Positions 1-5,779 of a stretch of DNA of 7,039 bases are shown piece by piece (within the stretch, counting starts at the first letter, position 1; each line of letters starts with the position of its first letter). The DNA is taken from NCBI GenBank assembly GCA_026419315.1, contig JANZZQ010000058.1:1-7039 (forward strand), written 5' to 3'. The position numbers and the translations under genes were made by a program. A model generated the notes under the pieces. That model saw only the letters and a list, made by a program, of their open reading frames with translations. It did not search any database and had not been told where the DNA came from. Origin of the DNA: Armatimonadota bacterium (lineage in GTDB: Bacteria > Armatimonadota > Fervidibacteria > Fervidibacterales > Fervidibacteraceae).

Positions 1-21
1 GCACCTAACAACCCGCGCCAT
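1..21 (-). CDS. 5' end of a truncated downstream gene (seven codons visible)
   Basis: On the minus strand an ATG at 21-19 is preceded, seven bases away, by AAGGAGG (35-29). The frame stays open to the window edge and reads MARVVRC. The ribosome binding site has the same quality and spacing as those of the other genes here, and the gene continues the direction of the minus-strand run after a 148-base gap from the M28 peptidase gene. Seven residues are too few to name a family. Confidence rests only on the start signal. Confidence 0.5.
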
Positions 22-169
22 AATACCGCCTCCTTCCATTATTCGCTTCCGCATTCAGTTCAAATTCGCGGTTGACTGCAAAGTTACGGCTCCAAACCTT
101 ATCTTTAGTCCCAACATCACTTGCCCTGCACTTGAAGGCACCCCGCTCGTTCTGAGCCTTGCCACAAGT
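22..169. other. Intergenic stretch, 148 bases, between the peptidase gene and the next minus-strand gene
   Basis: No supportable gene lies here. It holds a stem-loop right after the peptidase stop (130-169), one copy of the 7-mer GCAAAGT (78-84), and the ribosome binding site of the gene beginning at 21. I found no convincing -35/-10 pair and no hairpin followed by a T-run, so it is unclear whether transcription reads through from the peptidase gene. Confidence 0.6.
130..169 (-). repeat. Bulged stem-loop directly after the M28 peptidase stop codon
   Basis: On the plus strand ACTTGAAGGC (130-139) faces GCCTT (156-160) and CAAGT (165-169). This gives ten pairs in two blocks of five, interrupted by a four-base bulge (GCCA, 161-164). 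A shorter alternative inner stem GCTC/GAGC (145-148 with 154-157) competes with it. In the minus-strand transcript it starts immediately after the TGA at 172-170. No T-run follows, so a classical intrinsic terminator is not supported. It could be a 3'-end stabilising or processing hairpin, or chance. Confidence 0.35.
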
Positions 170-1969
170 TCACTCAGGACTTCTCCTCATTGGTTCAGGG
201 ACAACGGTAACCGTCATTTTTTGTCCGTTCCTCAGGATGACGAAATTGACAGGTTTATTCGGTTCAGCGGAGTTGAGCGCATCCATGTAGTCGTAAAGGT
301 TCCGAATTTGTTTACCTGCAACCTCAACGATGATGTCTCCTGCCCTTAACCCCGCTTTTTCGGCTGGACTTCCCGGGCGGACACCCATGAGTTTTACCCC
401 TTCACCGTCCCACGAGTAATCTGGAACAATGCCCGTGGAGACCCTTACGGGAGCAGCAGGGCGCTCCACTGGTTGAGGGGTGCGCTGGAACTGGGGTCGC
501 TCGGGCATATTGGCAATGCGCTCCACAACCGCTGCAACCATTTGAACGATTTTTTCCATCCCCTCGTAATTGAGCGTGTCCCAATCGTCACTTGGGTGGT
601 GATAGTTTTCGTGCATGCCAGTGAAGAAGAAAAGCACGGGAATGCCCTTGTTGTAGAAAGCGAAATGGTCGCTACTACCAAACGCCTCCGGTGAATCACG
701 CAAGACGAAGTTGAATTGTGAATTGACGTCCGAGATAAAATCCCGCCAAACGGGTGAACTTGCAGTGCCGAGGACAAAAAGGGTATCGTTCCTCAACCGC
801 CCGATCATGTCCAAGTTGACCATAGCCACAACACGATCTAAAGGAACTATGGGGTTGTCTACGAAATGCCTTGAGCCGATAAGCCCTATCTCTTCAGCAC
901 CGAAAGCGATGAAAAGCAGGCTCCGTTTAATTCGCTCACGATTCGCAGCGAAGTATTGAGCCAACTCAAGCAAGCCTGAAGTTCCAGAAGCGTTGTCGTC
1001 GGCACCGTTGAAAATCTGCTTTTGTCCGCCACGAATTGAAGTTCCAATGTGGTCGTAGTGAGCGCCGATGACGACGAACTCATTTTTCAATTGCGGGTCA
1101 CTGCCTTCTATCAACCCCACAACATTGGCGTCGTCCAGCCTCTCTCTTTGCAAGTTGACCCTGAGTCGGACATAGACGTTGTCAAGGTTGAATGAAAAAG
1201 GTTTTTTGGTCTCGTCAATTTGGCGCTGGACAGATTCAAGGTAAAAGAGAGCTTCCGCAAATGCCCTCTTGACAGTTATACCCAGAATTCCCGCATCTCT
1301 CATCGCAGGTTCGTTCCAGAAAGGGACAGGTTCGTCCTCAAAGGGACTGAGCGGACCGCTGACGAGGATCAAAGCTTTTGCGCCTTTCTCTCGGGCAACT
1401 CGCAATTTGGTGGGGAAGTTGGATTCCTGTGCGAATGACACATCGTTAGCAGGCATTCCCTGCAGCGCCAACACAATCTTCCCGCGCACATCTATGTTGG
1501 CGTAATCATCGTAGTTTTTCTCCGGTGCGCTGATTCCGTATCCGGCGAAAACGATTTCGCCTTCCACCTCGCCACTTGCGGAAAGAGCCAGGGGCAAGAA
1601 GTCTCGTCCCGGAACGAAAATTCGCCGTTGCCTGTCAGGTAGGGTCAATTCCAGGTAATTGCCTTCGCCCAATCGCAACCTCCCCAGGAAGCTGAAAGGC
1701 AGAAAGTAAGAACCGTTTTCACCCATTGGACGAAGTCCCCATTCGGCGAACAGGGCAGCTATGTAGTTGCGAGCAATTTGGGAGCCCTCTGTGCCCGCAG
1801 CTCGACCCGCCAGTTCGTCAGACGCCAAATAACGAACATGTTCCTTCAACTCAGTGGCAGTAATAGCTGTCGTTGAGACCGCTTTGTAAGAGAAAACGTC
1901 ACCGTGCACCAAAGAAGTTAGTGCAGCGAACAGAAAAACGACGCACCAACTCACGATATTCCGTCGCAT
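170..1969 (-). CDS. Exported M28-family metallopeptidase (aminopeptidase-like) with PA and C-terminal PDZ domains
   Basis: A 599-residue zinc-dependent exopeptidase, most likely an aminopeptidase acting outside the cytoplasm. Residues 1-23 form a signal peptide (MRRN, then a hydrophobic stretch ending SLVHG); there is no lipobox. Residues about 125-240 look like a PA (protease-associated) insert (VFAGYGISAP, later KGAKALILVSG). The M28 core carries all expected residues: H304 in GAHYDH, D325 in GADDNASG, E359/E360 in FGAEEIG, D387 in NLDMIG and H457 in YHHPSDD. Residues about 511-592 form a PDZ domain (GVRPGSPAEKAGLRAGDIIVE). The frame is open back to a GTG at 2104 that overlaps the TPR stop. 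I chose the ATG at 1969 because it follows AAGGGGGG by nine bases and begins the signal peptide; the 45-residue extension has neither. The family call is secure, the substrate unknown. Confidence 0.93.
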   Translation of the reverse strand: MRRNIVSWCVVFLFAALTSLVHGDVFSYKAVSTTAITATELKEHVRYLASDELAGRAAGTEGSQIARNYIAALFAEWGLRPMGENGSYFLPFSFLGRLRLGEGNYLELTLPDRQRRIFVPGRDFLPLALSASGEVEGEIVFAGYGISAPEKNYDDYANIDVRGKIVLALQGMPANDVSFAQESNFPTKLRVAREKGAKALILVSGPLSPFEDEPVPFWNEPAMRDAGILGITVKRAFAEALFYLESVQRQIDETKKPFSFNLDNVYVRLRVNLQRERLDDANVVGLIEGSDPQLKNEFVVIGAHYDHIGTSIRGGQKQIFNGADDNASGTSGLLELAQYFAANRERIKRSLLFIAFGAEEIGLIGSRHFVDNPIVPLDRVVAMVNLDMIGRLRNDTLFVLGTASSPVWRDFISDVNSQFNFVLRDSPEAFGSSDHFAFYNKGIPVLFFFTGMHENYHHPSDDWDTLNYEGMEKIVQMVAAVVERIANMPERPQFQRTPQPVERPAAPVRVSTGIVPDYSWDGEGVKLMGVRPGSPAEKAGLRAGDIIVEVAGKQIRNLYDYMDALNSAEPNKPVNFVILRNGQKMTVTVVPEPMRRSPE

Positions 1970-1993
1970 CGTTAGTTTCCCCCCTTGCTGTTG

Positions 1994-2022
1994 ATAATAA
2001 AAACGCAGCGTTGCAGTGTTTA
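1994..2022 (-). promoter_or_regulatory. Weak candidate promoter for the M28 peptidase gene
   Basis: On the minus strand TAAACA (2022-2017, four of six matches to TTGACA) and TATTAT (1999-1994, five of six to TATAAT) are spaced 17 bases apart. Transcription would begin near 1987, just before the ribosome binding site AAGGGGGG at 1986-1979. It lies in the 127-base gap after the TPR gene, the longest within this run, so a separate promoter is plausible. The match is weak, and a 5' leader this short is unusual for a gene with a Shine-Dalgarno sequence. Confidence 0.25.
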
Positions 2023-2054
2023 GTTCCACTGCCTTAAAAAGCACTTTTCTCGCA

Positions 2055-2070
2055 CTTTCGCGGGCGAAAG
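2055..2070. repeat. Short GC-rich palindrome between the TPR and peptidase genes
   Basis: CTTTCGC (2055-2061) and GCGAAAG (2064-2070) are perfect reverse complements separated by two bases, so as RNA this is a six-pair stem with a four-base loop. It lies 27 bases past the TPR stop and 85 bases upstream of the preferred peptidase start. No T-run follows directly on either strand (in the minus direction TTTTT comes only 15 bases later), so it is not a convincing terminator. It may be a regulator site or a messenger hairpin. Confidence 0.4.
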
Positions 2071-2096
2071 GCGCATTAGGCTTAACCTTCTCCTTT

Positions 2097-2516
2097 TCAA
2101 ACACCCCACTCAGCCAGGTAACTGAGTTGTTTTATGGCTTCTTGGTTTTCTGGGTCAAGTTCCAAAACCTTTTCAAACTCCGCCTTCGCCCTCCTCAGCA
2201 ACTCCATCATCTTCTCCGGGTCCTCTTCCAAGGGTGCGACGGTGGTCAGCGCTTTTGCCCAATCAAGCCGGTAGGCTACATTTTCAGGTTCAAGTTCAAC
2301 TGCTTTTTTAAACTCAGCCAAACTCTTCTCAAAATCGCCACCGTGAAGGTAATAGACCAGCCCTAAACCATGGTGGGCAGCAGCGTTTTCGGGCTCTTGC
2401 TCCAAAATCTTCAAGTAAAGTTTTTCGGCTTCCTCATAGCGCCCGTTGTATCGGAGCGTATCCGCACGCGATAACAATTCAGCGAGGCTGATTTGCTCCT
2501 CCTGATGCCCAAGCAT
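2097..2516 (-). CDS. Small TPR-repeat protein
   Basis: A 139-residue protein made almost entirely of tetratricopeptide helices, which usually act as protein-protein scaffolds. Repeats are visible at about residues 13-43 (NGRYEEAEKLYLKILEQEPEN), 46-80 (DFEKSLAEFKKAVELEPEN) and 81-125, the last with a linker insertion (VAPLEEDPEKM) before AKAEFEKVLELDPEN. There is no signal peptide or membrane segment, so it is probably cytoplasmic. It is rich in Glu and Lys. The frame is also open from a TTG at 2564 that overlaps the preceding stop. I prefer the ATG at 2516 because AGGAGGG (2532-2526) lies nine bases ahead and the extra 16 residues are not TPR-like. It sits 40 bases after the second amidohydrolase-like gene. 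The partner is unknown. Confidence 0.88.
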   Translation of the reverse strand: MLGHQEEQISLAELLSRADTLRYNGRYEEAEKLYLKILEQEPENAAAHHGLGLVYYLHGGDFEKSLAEFKKAVELEPENVAYRLDWAKALTTVAPLEEDPEKMMELLRRAKAEFEKVLELDPENQEAIKQLSYLAEWGV

Positions 2517-2556
2517 GACCTTTTGCCCTCCTGTCTTCCCCAAACCTCTCACTCTC

Positions 2557-3291
2557 TTATTCAAAGTTCAGCCAATGTCGGGCGTTAACCTCTACCAACA
2601 TACTTCGTTGCCTTTCGGTTAAATCGGCTTCTTGAATCATTCCCAAACTGCAGGTTGGGTGGACGCGAGTCATTGCGCTTCCCCAAAGGACTCGTCTATC
2701 ACCGAGCAATCCCATCGCCTGCTCTATTATGCCTCTCTCCGTCAATAACCCTGATACGACTACGGAAATGTTGGTGACATCTTCAACGATTTTCAACGCA
2801 GCCCACCAATCGCTCCCCCTCAAAGGGACCATAAGGAAGCGGATCCCGGGGAAAGATTTTGTCAAGGAAACGAGGGCTTGAGCGTCTTCGGAGGTTTCAA
2901 CGAAAGCGACAAAGGGACAATCGTAGCGCCTCGCCATCTTGACCAATTCCAAAGTCCGCCAGGAATTCAGCGGGTGAGCTAAGCTTGGAGGAGGTATAAC
3001 GACTCCCAAAAAGTTTGTCCTCATGAGGTAACGCTTCATCTCTTCGGCTGATGCTTCTAAATGGTTGGGGTTGACAACTACGTAACCGCGAAATCTTGGG
3101 TTTTGAGCCACTAACTCAGCAACCCTTCTGTTTCCCAAAGTCAAATCGCCCCTCATCGCTTCCGCTGAAGCAATACAGATACTCGCAATGTTGTAGCGTT
3201 CGGCGAACCGTTCCAAAGTCTCCACTTCATCGCCGTCCCGGTTTTGAATTGCCCACCAACCCAACTCAGCGTAGACATCAAGAAGGGGCAT
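2557..3291 (-). CDS. Degenerate amidohydrolase-fold protein (second of a tandem pair)
   Basis: A 244-residue protein that looks like a shortened TIM-barrel amidohydrolase of the amidohydro_2 type (relatives include lactonases and decarboxylases). The C-terminal half carries the family pattern: NISVVVSGLL, a helix, DRRVLWGSAM, and LVEVNARHW near the end. Catalytic features are missing. The first strand reads LLDVYAELG, with Y7 and E9 where an HxH pair is expected, and the FGSDxP Asp is replaced by A206. Metal-dependent hydrolysis of the usual kind is therefore doubtful; it may bind a ligand, work as a subunit with the gene before it, or use other residues. The start is the ATG at 3291: AAGGAGG (3306-3300) lies eight bases ahead and overlaps the preceding stop. 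A GTG at 3309 is the alternative. Fold call fairly sure, function unknown. Confidence 0.8.
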   Translation of the reverse strand: MPLLDVYAELGWWAIQNRDGDEVETLERFAERYNIASICIASAEAMRGDLTLGNRRVAELVAQNPRFRGYVVVNPNHLEASAEEMKRYLMRTNFLGVVIPPPSLAHPLNSWRTLELVKMARRYDCPFVAFVETSEDAQALVSLTKSFPGIRFLMVPLRGSDWWAALKIVEDVTNISVVVSGLLTERGIIEQAMGLLGDRRVLWGSAMTRVHPTCSLGMIQEADLTERQRSMLVEVNARHWLNFE

Positions 3292-3305
3292 GAAGCAAAC
3301 CTCCT

Positions 3306-4046
3306 TCACGCTTGAACGATTCTCCTCAAGTTTTCCACCAAAACTTTTCGCTTGTCTTCATCGGACAAGCCTGAGTGGAGTAAGGGGAAAAGGGCGCTGG
3401 CGAAGTAGTGAAGAGGCGCACCGCTACCAAACACCAACTTGTCAACCCCCACCTCCTCAGCAACCAAATCGTAGCCATCAGGTTGAGTTATGCAACTTGT
3501 TTCAAGGTGCAAGTTGCCAACCGACTTAACCACACAAAGGACCTCACCTAAATTCTCTTCGGCAACATCGGACAGGATGACAGGCACTTGCATTTCGCCA
3601 ACCAATTCAGCGATGTCCGTTGCCCATCCAACTTGAGGGCAGTCAATCAAAAAAGGCACTCCCTTCTCGTTCAGGAAACCTACCAGTTCCCGAAACGGGG
3701 CAATCTTCGGCTTCCAGCCCTGCCATCGGGGGAAAAATCGGAACAGCCGGAAGCCTTGCTGCAATCGCCTTTCAACTTCCGCTATCATCCCACGGTGTTG
3801 GAGCGGGTTCAAAGTCGCAACGGGAAGCAGAAGACCACCGCTCTCCCTCGCTACATGGAACGCTAAATCGTTCCCCGTCCGCGTGTCGTAGAACACCGAA
3901 GTGGTGTGGACAAACAACGCCCTGGCAACCCCATATCTTCTCATCAACGCCAACAAAACTTGAGGCGATAAATCTATCGCCTGTCTGGGATAAAAGCCAA
4001 CCCATGTGTTGCAGTCAACAATCGGCAGTCCCACTTGCGCCGCCAA
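3306..4046 (-). CDS. Degenerate amidohydrolase-fold protein (first of a tandem pair)
   Basis: A 246-residue protein of amidohydro_2 shape. Family signs are the first strand PIVDCNTWVG (residues 8-17), VATLNP (76-81), GNLHLETSCIT (177-187), VDKLVFGSGAP (201-211) and a C-terminal VLVENLRRIV. As in the next gene the metal site is eroded: the HxH pair after the first strand is N13/W15, and the FGSDAP Asp is G209. Known relatives of this fold include lactonases and ACMSD-like decarboxylases. The start is uncertain. I prefer TTG at 4046, eight bases after GGAGGT (4060-4055), giving a protein that begins just before the first strand. GTG at 4142 overlaps the isomerase stop and would add 32 residues without clear similarity. 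With the TTG the gap to the isomerase gene is 85 bases; the next gene starts 14 bases after this stop. Confidence 0.8.
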   Translation of the reverse strand: MAAQVGLPIVDCNTWVGFYPRQAIDLSPQVLLALMRRYGVARALFVHTTSVFYDTRTGNDLAFHVARESGGLLLPVATLNPLQHRGMIAEVERRLQQGFRLFRFFPRWQGWKPKIAPFRELVGFLNEKGVPFLIDCPQVGWATDIAELVGEMQVPVILSDVAEENLGEVLCVVKSVGNLHLETSCITQPDGYDLVAEEVGVDKLVFGSGAPLHYFASALFPLLHSGLSDEDKRKVLVENLRRIVQA

Positions 4047-4054
4047 CGATTTCC

Positions 4055-4060
4055 ACCTCC
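4055..4060 (-). promoter_or_regulatory. Ribosome binding site that supports a TTG start for the first amidohydrolase-like gene
   Basis: GGAGGT on the minus strand lies eight bases before TTG at 4046-4044. The competing GTG at 4142 has only a weak purine stretch (AGGCAG, directly adjoining it) ahead. The other starts chosen in this run also have a GGAGG-like site 8-10 bases upstream, which favours the TTG. Confidence 0.55.
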
Positions 4061-4131
4061 AAACCTTTTCGGATTTTTTGGTGTATGGTCGCGCTTTCCC
4101 ATAAATGCCGTTAGGGTTCCCGATGCCAGCA

Positions 4132-5001
4132 CTACATCGCACCTGCCTGTTTCAGCAACGCTATCAATCTTGTCAAGCATTCACGGGTAGCGACATCACC
4201 CATGTAGGAGAATTGCTCGCCTTTGGGCATTTGAACGATGTCTTCAGGCAATTGGGTGGTCGGTCGCCAATGGGTCTCCAGTGACAGGTAACCTTCGTAT
4301 CCGTCCCTCACCAACGCTTTGAATTGACCAGGGTAATCCACTTCCCCTTCGCCAATGGGGGTGGGCTCAAAGCGTTTTTCCTCAGCGTGCCACCTCCCAT
4401 CTTTAATGTGAATGTGCACAATCCAAGGCTTGACCGTTTCGTAACCGTCAGGGTAAGGGACTTCTCTGTCAGGGTCAAAGATATCGTTGCCTGGATCCCA
4501 AACCGCCTTGACCTGAGGGTGGTTGAGTCGGGTTAGAACTTCAGTGACTTTCCTTGCATTTGTAGCCATCGTTGACGGTTCGTTTTCAATGCCCAAAGTC
4601 AAGTTTGTTCCCTCAACGAGTTTCACTGCAGGAGTCAACTTTTCCACAATTTCGTCCCATGAGGGGAAAGGCGGTCTCAGCCAAAAGGTGAAGATACGGA
4701 TGATCGGGGCTCCCAATTCACCAGCCAAGTCAACGCATTTGCGCAAAATTTCCATATGCTCACGGTATTGAGCTTCATCCCCGTAATCGCATTTGAAGAA
4801 AGGGGAAGCAATGGAGCAAACTTCCATCCCGTAATCGGCAATGATTTTTTTGATGCGAGCGATATCAGTTTTGTCCAACTCGTGGGGTGCTTTGTTCCAA
4901 ACAGACCGAATTTCCAACCCACTCAAGCCAAACTCCTTCGCCAAAGCCGCAACCTTCTCCAAATCCTGTGAAACCTCATCGGTAATGACCGCCAACTTCA
5001 T
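4132..5001 (-). CDS. Sugar phosphate isomerase/epimerase-like TIM-barrel protein (xylose isomerase-like, AP endonuclease 2 family)
   Basis: A 289-residue cytoplasmic enzyme of the xylose isomerase-like TIM-barrel family, whose members interconvert sugars, keto-sugars or inositols using a divalent metal. Candidate metal or catalytic positions are all present: E139 in LGIENEP, D169 in VWDPGND, H196/H198 in VHIHIKD and E242 in SLETHW. The first strand KLAVITDEVSQD and IGEGEVDYP are typical. Length is normal. The ATG at 5001 was chosen because AAAGGAGG (5019-5012) precedes it by ten bases and the family's first strand starts there; the frame extends to 5043 with nothing in its favour. It is the first gene of the minus-strand run and is followed by two amidohydrolase-fold genes, suggesting a shared sugar-related pathway. 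The exact substrate cannot be read from sequence. Confidence 0.9.
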   Translation of the reverse strand: MKLAVITDEVSQDLEKVAALAKEFGLSGLEIRSVWNKAPHELDKTDIARIKKIIADYGMEVCSIASPFFKCDYGDEAQYREHMEILRKCVDLAGELGAPIIRIFTFWLRPPFPSWDEIVEKLTPAVKLVEGTNLTLGIENEPSTMATNARKVTEVLTRLNHPQVKAVWDPGNDIFDPDREVPYPDGYETVKPWIVHIHIKDGRWHAEEKRFEPTPIGEGEVDYPGQFKALVRDGYEGYLSLETHWRPTTQLPEDIVQMPKGEQFSYMGDVATRECLTRLIALLKQAGAM

Positions 5002-5209
5002 GGCTAACCATCCTCCTTTCCAAACACGCCGCAAAGTTCTCAACGCCGCCTAAAAAGATGCCACTTTCAACTCAGCACAGTCAAGTTAAACTTTGCAACG
5101 GCAAAGTCAAGATGGAAAGGGCGGAACAGTTTTTGGGTCCGAGCGCCGATTGGTGCAGGGTTTCTTTAGCGTCCACTGCCTTGACCAGCGCCAAAGGAGT
5201 TGAAATTGA
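5002..5209. promoter_or_regulatory. Divergent intergenic region between the isomerase run and the NTPase gene
   Basis: These 208 bases separate two genes that point away from each other, so promoters for both should be here. For the minus-strand run TTGACT (5084-5079) is a fair -35, but the best -10 at 18 bases (CATCTT) is poor. I found no good pair for the plus strand. The region holds three copies of the 7-mer GCAAAGT (5031-5037, 5090-5096 inverted, 5101-5107), which could be operator half-sites. Ribosome binding sites lie at its two edges (5012-5019 minus, 5193-5199 plus). Confidence 0.5.
5090..5107. repeat. Perfect inverted repeat ACTTTGC-AACG-GCAAAGT
   Basis: Seven-base arms at 5090-5096 and 5101-5107 are exact reverse complements around a four-base centre. 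It sits just upstream of the TTGACT at 5084-5079 in the minus direction, and an eight-base version of the same arm (GCAAAGTT) recurs at 5031-5038. No T-run follows, so a regulator binding site is more likely than a terminator. This is inference. Confidence 0.45.
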
Positions 5210-5749
5210 ATGCTGCGAAAAAACCTGCTCATCACAGGTTTGCCGGGTGTGGGGAAAACAACGGTAATACGGAAAGTTTTGGCTTTGTTAACCCGTGAGG
5301 TGAAGTTTGACGGCTTCTTCACCGAAGAAGTTAGGGAGAAGGGGGAGCGAATTGGTTTTCAAATCGTAACTGCAGATGGACAAAAAGCGTGGCTCGCAAA
5401 AAGGGGTTTTCCCTCGCCCCATAAAGTCGGAAAATACGGTGTGAATGTGGAAGCGATTGGAAGTGTTGCTATTCCGGCTTTGAAAAGAGCGCTTAAACAG
5501 GCGGACATCGTGGTCATTGACGAAATTGCCAAGATGGAACTGAGCCATCCCGCCTTTGCGGAAGTCGTGTGGGAATGTCTTGAAAGTTCAAAGCCCGTTT
5601 TGGGTGTGATACAGCGGACCCAGTTGCCGTTCATCAACAAAGTGAAAGCGAGGGAGGATGTCCAGATTTTTGAAGTGACCCATCAAAACCGCAACGAGCT
5701 GCCCGAAAAGATTGCAAAAGAGCTTGCCCAATTGCTGTGCAAGCCTTAG
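5210..5749 (+). CDS. THEP1-family nucleoside-triphosphatase
   Basis: A 179-residue P-loop NTPase of the THEP1/NTPCR family, which hydrolyses ATP, GTP and other nucleoside triphosphates in the cytoplasm; the physiological role is not settled. Seen directly: Walker A GLPGVGKT at residues 10-17, the family segment FDGFFTEEVRE (33-43), GVNVEAI (77-83), Walker B IVVIDEIAKMEL (100-111), and the closing LPFINKVKAR and EVTHQNRNELPEKI. Length matches the usual 170-190. The ATG at 5210 follows AAAGGAG (5193-5199) by ten bases and places the P-loop near the N-terminus as expected. It is a single plus-strand gene, divergent from the isomerase run and convergent with rnc, so it is probably transcribed alone. 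Confidence 0.92.
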   Translation: MLRKNLLITGLPGVGKTTVIRKVLALLTREVKFDGFFTEEVREKGERIGFQIVTADGQKAWLAKRGFPSPHKVGKYGVNVEAIGSVAIPALKRALKQADIVVIDEIAKMELSHPAFAEVVWECLESSKPVLGVIQRTQLPFINKVKAREDVQIFEVTHQNRNELPEKIAKELAQLLCKP

Positions 5750-5756
5750 GCAAAGT

Positions 5757-5779
5757 CAAAAACTACTTCTCTGGAAGTT
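5757..5779 (-). terminator. Weak candidate terminator overlapping the 3' end of rnc
   Basis: In the minus direction ACTTC (5778-5774), a four-base loop and GAAGT (5769-5765) form a five-pair stem, followed two bases later by TTTTT (5762-5758). The hairpin contains the rnc stop. The stem is short and AT-rich, so the call is weak, but there is little room elsewhere because only 13 bases separate rnc from the convergent NTPase gene. Confidence 0.25.

Noticed and set aside
445..1505. Several open frames of 60-110 codons on both strands inside the peptidase gene
   Set aside because: They overlap a full-length, motif-complete M28 gene, have no family features and look like frame shadows.
3588..4114. 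Plus-strand open frames of 92 and 164 codons opposite the first amidohydrolase-like gene
   Set aside because: Low-complexity Ser/Pro-rich translations lacking recognisable motifs, antisense to a gene with clear fold similarity.
5002..5209. Possible riboswitch or small RNA in the divergent region
   Set aside because: Only one short palindrome is visible, with no multi-stem architecture or recognisable riboswitch core.
5058..5267. 69-codon plus-strand frame crossing from the divergent region into the NTPase gene
   Set aside because: It overlaps the NTPase start in another frame, has no good ribosome binding site and no recognisable sequence.
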